A DNA stretch of 64,000 nt, taken from an uncultured Muribaculaceae bacterium (GTDB lineage Bacteria > Bacteroidota > Bacteroidia > Bacteroidales > Muribaculaceae). The notes under the pieces were generated by a model. It did not search any database. It had not been told where the DNA came from and saw only the letters and a program-made list of their open reading frames with translations. Of the stretch, positions 26,245-33,914 are shown piece after piece. Position numbers and translations under genes: made by a program. The stretch lies in NCBI GenBank assembly GCA_910587915.1, contig CAJUOB010000001.1:1-64000 (forward strand), read 5' to 3'. Position 1 is the first letter of the stretch; each line of letters begins with the position of its first letter.

Positions 26245-26672
26245 GGTTGTTCGGCTTTAGCCGGCGACGCCGGTTTGGTGGCAAGTACCATCTTTATGGA
26301 ATCCTGCGCACCTATATTCAGCACCTCAACCACCTTGCCATAGGGCACGGCGGCATCGGCATACACTGCCACGGCACCCAGAGAATCGGCAGGGGCTATG
26401 GCTTTGATGAACAGAGCCAAAGAATCGGCAGGAACGGCCACAGGGTCGGCACCCTCTGCCGACACATAGTAGCTGCCCTCGGCATCGATAAACATGCGTG
26501 TCGACGGCTTAAGCGGCGTCTGCTGCGAGCTTTCGGGCAGATCGACCTCGAGTGCCGTAGGGAACACAAAGGCCGATGTGACCATGAAGAACACCAGCAG
26601 CAGGAACACCACGTCGGTCATGGATGCCATCGAGAAGGTGGCGAGCATATCCTGTTGTCTTTTCAGAGCCAT
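26241..26672 (-). CDS. ExbD/TolR-family proton-motor protein
   Basis: A 143-residue protein with a cytoplasmic start, one transmembrane helix (about 19-37) beginning MTDVVFLLLVFFMVTSAF, where the Asp is the proton-carrying residue of the family, and a periplasmic domain. It sits between the ExbB gene (1-base gap) and the TonB gene (4-base overlap). Confidence 0.92.
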   Translation of the reverse strand: MALKRQQDMLATFSMASMTDVVFLLLVFFMVTSAFVFPTALEVDLPESSQQTPLKPSTRMFIDAEGSYYVSAEGADPVAVPADSLALFIKAIAPADSLGAVAVYADAAVPYGKVVEVLNIGAQDSIKMVLATKPASPAKAEQP

Positions 26673-26673
26673 A

Positions 26674-27288
26674 TCAAGCAGGTTCGTTGAGAAGGTCCAT
26701 GAAGTCCATTGTGCGGGCTTCGAGGCGGTTCATTATTTTATTTATGCGTGCCACCAGATAGTTATAGGCAAAAAGTGCCACAATACCGACAATGAGGCCC
26801 GCCACAGTAGTGACAAGGGCCGAGTATATGCCGTCGGCGAAGGAGTCGATTGTCGCCGAACTTCCGGCCTGAGCGATAGCATAGAAAGCCTGCACCATAC
26901 CGATAACCGTACCGAGGAAGCCTATCATAGGAGCGCCCGCGGCAGTGGTGGCAAGCCAGGGAAGACCACGGCTCAGGGTGGCTATCTCAAGATTTCCGGT
27001 ATTCTCTATCGCCACCAGCACGTCGTTCATAGGGCGACCGATACGCGATATTCCCTTGGCAATCAGAGCTGCCTCGGGAGTCGAGGTACGCTTGCACAGA
27101 TTCAGGGCGCTTTCGAGCTCGCCGCCATGTATATAGGCCTTGATACGGTTCATGAAATTATCGTCCTCCTTCGAGGCACGCGATATCACGACATAGCGCT
27201 CCACGAACACGTAGACACACAGCAACAGCAGCGCCGCCAGCGGCACCATTGTCCAGCCCCCTTCGAGGCAAAGTTTCCAAAGACTCAT
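26674..27288 (-). CDS. ExbB/TolQ/MotA-family proton channel
   Basis: A 204-residue membrane protein with three hydrophobic helices (about 13-30, 110-135 and 150-175). The family signature region is APMIGFLGTVIGMVQAF followed by ALVTTVAGLIVGIVALFAYN. With ExbD it forms the proton-driven motor that powers the TonB-like protein. First gene of a compact three-gene operon ended by the hairpin at 25399-25422. Confidence 0.93.
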   Translation of the reverse strand: MSLWKLCLEGGWTMVPLAALLLLCVYVFVERYVVISRASKEDDNFMNRIKAYIHGGELESALNLCKRTSTPEAALIAKGISRIGRPMNDVLVAIENTGNLEIATLSRGLPWLATTAAGAPMIGFLGTVIGMVQAFYAIAQAGSSATIDSFADGIYSALVTTVAGLIVGIVALFAYNYLVARINKIMNRLEARTMDFMDLLNEPA

Positions 27289-27295
27289 CTCTTTA

Positions 27296-27402
27296 AATTA
27301 ATAATTATATAATTAATAATTAAGAATTAATAGAATCAACAATCAATATCGGGCGCTCCAGAAATCTCGCCATTAATTATTAATTATTAATTATCAATTA
27401 AG
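27296..27402. repeat. Inverted pair of AATTAAT heptamer arrays overlapping the end of pdxJ
   Basis: The left arm (27296-27331) has about five AATTAAT-type units, one of them 8 bases long. The right arm (about 27372-27402) has four on the opposite strand (AATTGAT, then AATTAAT three times). The right arm runs over the pdxJ stop codon (27387-27389) and supplies its last codons (L-I-D-N-stop). Confidence 0.75.
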
Positions 27403-28106
27403 CATGATTTATACCGGCGGACGGTTTCGGCGAGGCCGAGGTAGAGGGCATCGCATACCAGTGCGTGGCCTATCGACACCTCGCTCAGGAATGGAATGCG
27501 CTTGCTGAAGTAGGCAAGATTATCGAGGCTGAGGTCGTGGCCTGCATTCACTCCGAGACCGAGCTTGCGAGCCGCCTCGGCTGCTGCGACATAAGGCGCC
27601 ACGGCCTTTTCCGCATCGGTGGGATATAGGTCGGCGTAAGGCTTGGTGTAGAGCTCCACACGGTCGGCTCCGGTCGCTGCCGCAGCCTTGATGGTGTCGA
27701 TGTCCGGATCGACAAATATCGAGGTGCGGATGCCGGCTTCTTTGAAGGTGTCGACAAGCGAACTGAGCATATCGGCATGTGCGGCCACATTCCATCCGGC
27801 CGACGAAGTAAGCGCATCGGGCGCATCAGGTACCAGCGTGACTTGGGTGGGACGCACCGCGAGGGCAAGATCGACAAATCGCTTGTCGGGATAGCCTTCC
27901 ATATTGAACTCAGTGTGGAGCAGCGGACGGAGCTTGTACACATCGTCGCGCTTGATATGGCGCTCGTCGGGGCGCGGATGCACCGTTATACCGTCGGCAC
28001 CGTAGCTTTCGATATCGAGAGCCACTGCACAGACATCGGGACGGTTCTCGCCGCGTGCATTTCGCAATGTGGCTATTTTGTTTATATTAACGCTTAAATT
28101 GGTCAT
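27387..28106 (-). CDS. pdxJ: Pyridoxine 5'-phosphate synthase
   Basis: A 239-residue TIM-barrel enzyme that condenses 1-deoxyxylulose 5-phosphate with 3-amino-2-oxopropyl phosphate to make pyridoxine 5'-phosphate (vitamin B6 synthesis). LSVNINKIATLRNARG is the typical N terminus, ADGITVHPRPDERHI follows, and LGVNAGHDLSLDNL lies near the end. I chose the ATG at 28106, which gives the usual length; extensions to 28277 are not family-like. A TACTTTTG element at 28190-28197 (minus) could be its promoter. The last residues are encoded by an AATTAAT repeat array. Confidence 0.95.
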   Translation of the reverse strand: MTNLSVNINKIATLRNARGENRPDVCAVALDIESYGADGITVHPRPDERHIKRDDVYKLRPLLHTEFNMEGYPDKRFVDLALAVRPTQVTLVPDAPDALTSSAGWNVAAHADMLSSLVDTFKEAGIRTSIFVDPDIDTIKAAAATGADRVELYTKPYADLYPTDAEKAVAPYVAAAEAARKLGLGVNAGHDLSLDNLAYFSKRIPFLSEVSIGHALVCDALYLGLAETVRRYKSCLIDN

Positions 28107-28276
28107 CAATCTATGATATTCGCGGAAATGTTTGTAAATTTGTGGTAACGCTTTGGCATTTACCCGGGCCATAGCCCGCTTAAGTTGTGCAAAAGTACTC
28201 AGAAATAACAAAACCACGAAAGAATTTGGCTGCAAATAAGATAAAATTCCCGGAAAACGACTATCTCTTCCCGCCA

Positions 28277-28618
28277 ATGCCCGACAGCTCGCGCCTTCTG
28301 GTGGGCTGCCGGAGCGAGGATTACAGCGCCTCGCTCATTGCTCGTGCAGTGGAGGACTGCAACGCCCATCTGCTCAATCTCAATGTGACGAGCATGGACG
28401 GCATGAACGGTAGCGACGACCGGGCCGACTATATCGAGTCGGACGCTAAATTTCCCGTTGTTTTTGATATCCGCGTGAGCCATCGCGACACCGCCGGCAT
28501 AATGCGCTCGCTCGAACGCTACGGGTATACCGTGCTCGACACAGAAAACGCACCCGGCGCCGACGACGACACTCTCCGCGAGCGCATTGACTTTCTATTC
28601 AAGTATCTGGAACCATGA
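28277..28618 (+). CDS. ACT-like domain protein, probably the C-terminal part of a CBS protein that lost its CBS domains
   Basis: A 113-residue protein. SSRLLVGCRSEDYSASLIAR, then LLNLNVTSMDG and VVFDIRVSHRDTAGIMRSLE resemble the C-terminal ACT-like module of the CBS-domain protein found next to nadK in many Bacteroidota; the comparison is from memory. Both CBS domains are missing. I chose the ATG at 28277, where the domain begins; a GTG at 28187 would add 30 residues of unlike codon use. Its stop overlaps the nadK start by 4 bases, so it is translated with NAD kinase and may sense a ligand for it or be a decaying gene. Confidence 0.65.
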   Translation: MPDSSRLLVGCRSEDYSASLIARAVEDCNAHLLNLNVTSMDGMNGSDDRADYIESDAKFPVVFDIRVSHRDTAGIMRSLERYGYTVLDTENAPGADDDTLRERIDFLFKYLEP

Positions 28619-29481
28619 GAATAGCAATCTACGGTAGCCGGCGGCAGCAGGATGCCGCACCGATAGTGGCACGCTTCCTCGACATACTCAGGGAGCGAAA
28701 TGTCGATGTGGTGATGCACCGCAAGCTCTACCGCCATCTTCTCGACACTATTCCCGGGTCGCTGCAAAGCATAGGCACAGTCACCGAATCGACTCACTTC
28801 AATGCCGACATGGCTGTGAGCTTGGGTGGCGACGGCACCTTCCTACGCACGGCAATGTGGGTGGGCGACAAGCAGATACCCATCGTTGGAGTGAACACCG
28901 GCCATCTCGGATACCTCACCTCGCTCACTATCGATCAGCTGCCAAACTTGCTCGACATGGTGGCATCCGACCGATTCCGCATAGAACGCCGCGGTCTCAT
29001 AAGGCTTGATGCGCCATTCCTTGGCGATCACTTCTATCCCTATGCGCTCAATGAGTTCGCACTCACACGCGAAGACACCGCATCGATGATATCGGCAAGC
29101 GTGAATGTAGATGGAGTCGCTCTGGGCGACTACCGCGCCGACGGCCTGCTGGTGTGCACATCGACCGGCAGCACGGCCTATAATCTGTCGGTCGGAGGGC
29201 CCATCGTGCAGCCCACGGTCGACGTCCATGTCATCGCTCCGGTAGCCGCACACTCCCTGGCCATGCGTCCGCTTGTGGTCGACGCCCGTGCCGAGATCTC
29301 CATTGTGCCCTCGGGGCGCGCACAGCGCGTGAGACTGGCTCTCGACGGCCGCTCCGCCGACGTCGACATGGGCACAGAGATTTGCCTGAGCAAGGCACCT
29401 TTCAAAGTCTTGGTGATGCAGCTCGCCGACTATACCTTTGCCGACGCTCTGCGCGAAAAACTGCACTGGGGTCTGTCGTGA
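28615..29481 (+). CDS. nadK: NAD kinase
   Basis: A 288-residue cytoplasmic enzyme that phosphorylates NAD+ to NADP+. SLGGDGTFLRTA is the GGDG motif, ALNEFAL the NE motif, and DGLLVCTSTGSTAYNLSVGG the conserved ligand loop. The length is normal. It overlaps the ACT-like gene upstream and the YgjP-like gene downstream (GTGA overlap), forming a three-gene transcript. Confidence 0.97.
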   Translation: MRIAIYGSRRQQDAAPIVARFLDILRERNVDVVMHRKLYRHLLDTIPGSLQSIGTVTESTHFNADMAVSLGGDGTFLRTAMWVGDKQIPIVGVNTGHLGYLTSLTIDQLPNLLDMVASDRFRIERRGLIRLDAPFLGDHFYPYALNEFALTREDTASMISASVNVDGVALGDYRADGLLVCTSTGSTAYNLSVGGPIVQPTVDVHVIAPVAAHSLAMRPLVVDARAEISIVPSGRAQRVRLALDGRSADVDMGTEICLSKAPFKVLVMQLADYTFADALREKLHWGLS

Positions 29482-30230
29482 AGCAGGAACCGGTGGTTAG
29501 TTCGAGTCGTTTCCGGCACCCCGATTTCGGCGATGTCAAGATTACCGTCAATGGGGCAGCGCGCCGGATAAGGGCACGTTGGGTCGGCGCAGAGTTGCGT
29601 GTCACCGTTCCCCCAATGTTGCCGGTATCGCAGCTCGAACGCTTCTTTCACGACCTCCACGACCGTCTTTTAGCATCGAAACCGGAACCGCGCTACAGCA
29701 TCGGCCAGACCATCGATGCCTACGAAGTCGATTTCAGCATAGTCGAAGGATGGGAAACCGACAAAGGCGATATATTCATGACGATGGTGGAGAACAATCC
29801 CGCCCGGCATAAATTCAAGAACTACTACATACATCTAAGCCCCGATGCCGTAGCCGATATCAGCCACGCCGAAGTGCAGGAGTATATATACAAGCTAATC
29901 ATATGGGGTGCCCGCGAGGCCACCGGACGCTTCATTGTACCACATGCCCGTGAACTTGCACAGAGAATAGGACGCCGCCCTCTCGGATGGGCCGTAAAAG
30001 AATCGAAGACCAAACTGGGATCGTGCTCGTCGACCGGATTCATCACGCTGAGTCCGCGACTGATATTTCTCCCACCGGAGCTTCGCGATTTCGTCATATA
30101 CCATGAACTGGCCCACCTTTCGGAGATGAACCACTCAGCCGCATTCCACGAACTGTGCAATGCCTACTGCGACGGCCGCGAGGCCGAACTGCAGCGACGT
30201 CTGCGCGCCTGGCGCTTCCCTCTGCTATAA
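29478..30230 (+). CDS. YgjP-like metallopeptidase domain protein (DUF45)
   Basis: About 250 residues, starting at a GTG that overlaps the nadK stop. The C-terminal half has WAVKESKTKLGSCSSTGFI, then IYHELAHLSEMNHSAAFH, which provides the HExxH-like zinc site (HELAH) and third His of the YgjP/WLM-type peptidases. The N-terminal ~100 residues are a beta-rich region usual for this family. Proteolytic activity of the family is little tested; the role is unknown. It is convergent with frr. Confidence 0.85.
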   Translation: MKQEPVVSSSRFRHPDFGDVKITVNGAARRIRARWVGAELRVTVPPMLPVSQLERFFHDLHDRLLASKPEPRYSIGQTIDAYEVDFSIVEGWETDKGDIFMTMVENNPARHKFKNYYIHLSPDAVADISHAEVQEYIYKLIIWGAREATGRFIVPHARELAQRIGRRPLGWAVKESKTKLGSCSSTGFITLSPRLIFLPPELRDFVIYHELAHLSEMNHSAAFHELCNAYCDGREAELQRRLRAWRFPLL

Positions 30231-30237
30231 CAACAGC

Positions 30238-30274
30238 AATGGCCGCGGCAACATTTGCAGCTGCCACGGCCATT
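30238..30274. terminator. Bidirectional terminator between the YgjP-like gene and frr
   Basis: AATGGCCGCGGCA pairs with TGCCACGGCCATT (13 bases, one mismatch) around an 11-base loop, placed between the two converging genes. Confidence 0.8.
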
Positions 30275-30290
30275 ATATAGGTCGAAGATA

Positions 30291-30851
30291 TTACACTGTG
30301 AGGATTTCCTTTTCCTTGGCAGCGAAAATCTCGTCGATTTTCTTGAGGTACTTATCGTGGATTTTCTGCACGGTAGCTTCAGCATCTTTTTCCACATCTT
30401 CGGGCATGCCCTGCTTCACAGCTTTCTTAAGACCGTCGATAGCGTCGCGACGGGCGTTGCGCACCGACACCTTGGCATTCTCGGCCTCAGCCTTGCACTG
30501 CTTTACAAGAGCCTTACGGCGGTCCTCGGTAAGCGGAGGAATGGAAAGACGGATAACCTCGCCGTTATTCTCGGGAGTGATTCCGACTTCGGAGTTGATT
30601 ATAGCCTTTTCGATAGCTTTGAACATGGCTTTCTCCCAGGGTGTGATGGCTATTGTACGGGCATCGGGCACGCTGATGTTGGCAACGTTCGACACGGGCA
30701 CAAGGCTGCCGTAGTATTCCACACGCACGCCGTCGAGAATCTTTGCATTGGCCTTGCCGGCACGGATGCGGGCGAGGGTCTCGTCGAGGTAGGCCACAGC
30801 CATCTCCATCTTCTCCTCTGCAGGCTCGATGTAAGTTTTAGGATCTGTCAT
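30291..30851 (-). CDS. frr: Ribosome recycling factor
   Basis: A 186-residue protein of normal RRF length. After an N-terminal helix come RAGKANAKILDGVRVEYYGS, PVSNVANISVPDARTIAI and, near the C terminus, LTEDRRKALVKQCKAEAENA. With EF-G it splits the post-termination ribosome. It lies 43 bases after pyrH, the usual pyrH-frr neighbourhood. Confidence 0.97.
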   Translation of the reverse strand: MTDPKTYIEPAEEKMEMAVAYLDETLARIRAGKANAKILDGVRVEYYGSLVPVSNVANISVPDARTIAITPWEKAMFKAIEKAIINSEVGITPENNGEVIRLSIPPLTEDRRKALVKQCKAEAENAKVSVRNARRDAIDGLKKAVKQGMPEDVEKDAEATVQKIHDKYLKKIDEIFAAKEKEILTV

Positions 30852-30894
30852 TGGTAGGTTATTAGGTGATTAATTTTTTTCGGGTTTTCAGCCA

Positions 30895-31605
30895 TCAATA
30901 CACGAGCGTGCCGATGTTCTCTCCGGCAAGCACTTTGGCAAGGTTTCCGGGGGTATCCATGTCGAACACCACTATCTTCATACCATTCTCGCGGCAGAGT
31001 GTGGTAGCGGTGAGGTCCATGATTTTCAGACCGCGGTTGTATATTTCGTCGTAGCTGATGCTGTCGAACTTAGTGGCGGTGGGATCCTTCTCGGGATCGG
31101 CGGTGTATATGCCATCCACACGGGTACCCTTCAGCATCACCTCGGCTTTGATCTCAACAGCACGCAGGGCAGCAGCCGTATCGGTGGTGAAGAAAGGATT
31201 GCCGGTACCACCTGCTATGATGGTCACAGTACCCTCCGCAAGGGTGTCGAGTGCACGCATCGGGCTATAGGGCTCGCCGACAGGGAACATGCCTATAGAT
31301 GTGAGCACACGGGCACGGCGACCACGGGCCTCGAGAGCCGAGCTCAGCGCCAGCGAGTTGATCACAGTGGCAAGCATTCCCATCTGGTCGCCTTTCACAC
31401 GGTCGAAGCCTTTGGCAGCCCCCGAAAGACCACGGAATATATTTCCGCCGCCTATCACGATGCCGACTTCCACTCCGGCGTCGACCAATTCGGAAATCTG
31501 ATCGGCATAGCTGCCGAGACGTTCGGGATCGATACCGTAGCCTTGATGGCCCATCAGCGACTCACCGCTGAGCTTGAGGAGTATACGTCGATATTTAGGT
31601 TCCAT
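30895..31605 (-). CDS. pyrH: UMP kinase
   Basis: A 236-residue amino-acid-kinase-family enzyme that makes UDP from UMP. LLKLSGESLMG starts the fold, GGGNIFRG is the phosphate loop, and DLTATTLCRENGMKIVVFDM lies near the end. It sits between the MATE gene (14-base gap) and frr. Confidence 0.97.
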   Translation of the reverse strand: MEPKYRRILLKLSGESLMGHQGYGIDPERLGSYADQISELVDAGVEVGIVIGGGNIFRGLSGAAKGFDRVKGDQMGMLATVINSLALSSALEARGRRARVLTSIGMFPVGEPYSPMRALDTLAEGTVTIIAGGTGNPFFTTDTAAALRAVEIKAEVMLKGTRVDGIYTADPEKDPTATKFDSISYDEIYNRGLKIMDLTATTLCRENGMKIVVFDMDTPGNLAKVLAGENIGTLVY

Positions 31606-31619
31606 ATATTGATTTTGGA

Positions 31620-32948
31620 TTATTTATTGGAAGGGCGTGTAGCCTTAAGAAAATAGTAGAGATAAAGAGCCGCGGCCAGCAGCAGACACACCGAGAAGCT
31701 GAGCACGATGCCATAGAGCCCGAGCCCACACGGGAAAGCCATCAGGTAGGTGCAGGGTAGTCCGACGATAATATAGCTCACCAGAGCTATGAAAAGCATG
31801 GGCAGCACCTTCGATGTGCCGCGGAGAGCGTTGGCAAATGTTATCTGCGTGGCATCGCCGAACTGGTATAGCACCATCGGAAGTATTAGCCCAACAGCCG
31901 TAGTCACCACAGCGGCATCGTTTGAGAACAGACTCATCACATGGCGACCGCCGAATATGAAAAGCATGCACACCAGCACCATGGTGGCCAGTATGAGATG
32001 ATATCCGGCCCATGCATAGCGCCGCATGGTGCGGTGGTCGGCAGCTCCGGCAGCATGGCTCACAGGAATCGCCATAGCGTTGCCTATGCTGTAGTATATG
32101 CAGAACCCGAACATGCCGCTTATCACCACAATCTGGAAGGCCGCCAGTGGAATAGCACCTATCCAGCCGGCCATTATAGCCGAACCTGAGAAAGATGCCG
32201 TCTCGAATGTCATCTGCATCGATACCGGGAATCCGGTCGAAGCCACCATACGCGTCATGCCATCGCCACGCCGAGCCCCATGGAAGAATCCATCGAGATA
32301 GGGCTTGCCACGGCGGCTGCGGAAAAACACCCATAATATCGCCGCCATACACAGCACACGCGCAGTGAAAGTACTTATGCCGGCTCCGGTAAGACCGAGC
32401 TCGGGAGCACCGAAATTGCCATATATGAGAATGTAGTTACCCAATATATTCACAGCGTTACAGGCAAGGACAATCCACGTAGGAAGTCCCGTCTCATTGC
32501 GCCCGAAGCTCCATTGGGCAAATACATTGAACACCGCCACAGGTATCATTCCGGCCAGCACTATAAGATAGTACGGCCTTATAAGCGGGAGCAGATGCTC
32601 CGGCTGCCCCATGCGATGCAGATTGAAATAAACCACAAGCATGGCCAGGCTCACAACGATAGTGAAAATGGTGTTGACTCGCAAGCCGACACGCACAGCA
32701 CGACCGATGCGGGCATTTTCCTTGCGGGCATACATCGCTCCGATTATAGGAGTGAGACCGAAAGTGAAGCCTACGCAGGCGAAGATGGCAATATTGAAAA
32801 AATTATTGACAAACGAAGCCGACGCAAGTGCATCGGTGGAATAATGTCCCACCATGATATTGTCGGCAAAGCCCACAGCGATATTGCCCAACTGCCCCAG
32901 GAACAGCGGGAAAGCAAGCTTTGCAATAGCACGGTAGGCCTTTAGCAT
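31620..32948 (-). CDS. MATE-family efflux transporter (NorM-like)
   Basis: A 442-residue membrane protein with twelve hydrophobic segments in two halves. It begins LAFPLFLGQLGNIAVGFADNI and has the second-half copy at ASTGFPVSMQMTFETASFS, typical of the NorM branch that exports cationic drugs against Na+ or H+. First in a run with pyrH and frr. Substrate unknown. A pair of facing heptamer arrays lies just upstream. Confidence 0.92.
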   Translation of the reverse strand: MLKAYRAIAKLAFPLFLGQLGNIAVGFADNIMVGHYSTDALASASFVNNFFNIAIFACVGFTFGLTPIIGAMYARKENARIGRAVRVGLRVNTIFTIVVSLAMLVVYFNLHRMGQPEHLLPLIRPYYLIVLAGMIPVAVFNVFAQWSFGRNETGLPTWIVLACNAVNILGNYILIYGNFGAPELGLTGAGISTFTARVLCMAAILWVFFRSRRGKPYLDGFFHGARRGDGMTRMVASTGFPVSMQMTFETASFSGSAIMAGWIGAIPLAAFQIVVISGMFGFCIYYSIGNAMAIPVSHAAGAADHRTMRRYAWAGYHLILATMVLVCMLFIFGGRHVMSLFSNDAAVVTTAVGLILPMVLYQFGDATQITFANALRGTSKVLPMLFIALVSYIIVGLPCTYLMAFPCGLGLYGIVLSFSVCLLLAAALYLYYFLKATRPSNK

Positions 32949-32956
32949 CTTTTATA

Positions 32957-33117
32957 GTTAGGAGTGAGAAGTTATAAGTTAGAAGTTGGGAAGTGAGGAG
33001 TTAGGAAGTGAGAAGTTATAAGTGAGAAGTGAGTAGTTTGGAGTAGCTTAACTACTAACCAATAACTACAAACTAATAACTTCTAACTCCTAACTATTAA
33101 CTCCTAACTACTAACTG
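32957..33117. repeat. Facing pair of GTTAGAA-type heptamer arrays
   Basis: The left array (32957-33042) is about twelve units of GTTAGGA, GTGAGAA, GTTATAA and similar, two of them 8 bases long. The right array (33046-33117) is about ten units on the opposite strand (GTTAGTA, GTTAGGA, GTTAATA, GTTAGAA and others). They meet almost without a spacer and could fold into one long hairpin between the MATE and BI-1 genes. Confidence 0.85.
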
Positions 33118-33120
33118 TCA

Positions 33121-33834
33121 TCAGTCTCTGTTGCCGCCGAATATGCGGAGCAGGAAGAGGAACAGATTCACAAAGTCGAGGTAGAGACTAAGCGCACCGA
33201 GGGTAGCGAGTCGGCTGATGGCACCGGCAGGAGCCACCATAGCCATCTGCTTCACCTGCTGGGTGTCCCATGCGGTAAGGCCCACAAATATGATCACACC
33301 GGCAATCGACACAATCCAGTCGAGAGTGCTGCTATGCATGAAAATATTCACCACCGAGGCTATGATAAGACCTATAAGGGCGTAGAACAGATAGTTGCCG
33401 AACTTCGACAAGTCGTTGGACGTGAAATATCCATAAATCGTCATTGCGCCGAAGGTGGCAGCAGTGATAAAGAATGTCTTCACAATCGCAACCGGGCTAT
33501 ATGCATAGAATATCGTACAGAGCATCAAACCATTGAGGATTGCGAAAGCGTAGAACAACAGCGAAGCAACGCCATTGCTGATTTTATTGATGGCGCCCTG
33601 CAGACCAATGCCGATGCCGAACCATGCGATTATAAGCACCCACATGAACCACGAATGGGAGAACAGGAAGGTCATGTAGCCCTGCGATGTAGCTGCAAGC
33701 CACGAAGTGAGGGCTGTGACGATGAGGGCGAGGGTCATCTTCAGATACACCCTCTTCATGGTATTGCTCACAGTAGAGGCGAGCGAAGCGCCGCCACCGG
33801 AGTAATTGTCGAATTTGTAATTGTAATCGTTCAT
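33121..33834 (-). CDS. Bax inhibitor-1/YccA family membrane protein
   Basis: A 237-residue protein with seven hydrophobic helices after a hydrophilic start (MNDYNYKFDNYSGGG). The family region is MKRVYLKMTLALIVTALTSW near the start, and TAWDTQQVKQM is the conserved segment between the last helices. BI-1 proteins are thought to leak Ca2+/H+ or interact with membrane proteases; the bacterial role is poorly known. I chose the ATG at 33834. Confidence 0.93.
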   Translation of the reverse strand: MNDYNYKFDNYSGGGASLASTVSNTMKRVYLKMTLALIVTALTSWLAATSQGYMTFLFSHSWFMWVLIIAWFGIGIGLQGAINKISNGVASLLFYAFAILNGLMLCTIFYAYSPVAIVKTFFITAATFGAMTIYGYFTSNDLSKFGNYLFYALIGLIIASVVNIFMHSSTLDWIVSIAGVIIFVGLTAWDTQQVKQMAMVAPAGAISRLATLGALSLYLDFVNLFLFLLRIFGGNRD

Positions 33835-33914
33835 ATGTTTATTATTTCGGGAGGCTTCAAGCCTCATTAGAGATACTTTGAACTATCTGACTCAGGAAAC
33901 GAAGCTCCTGAAAA

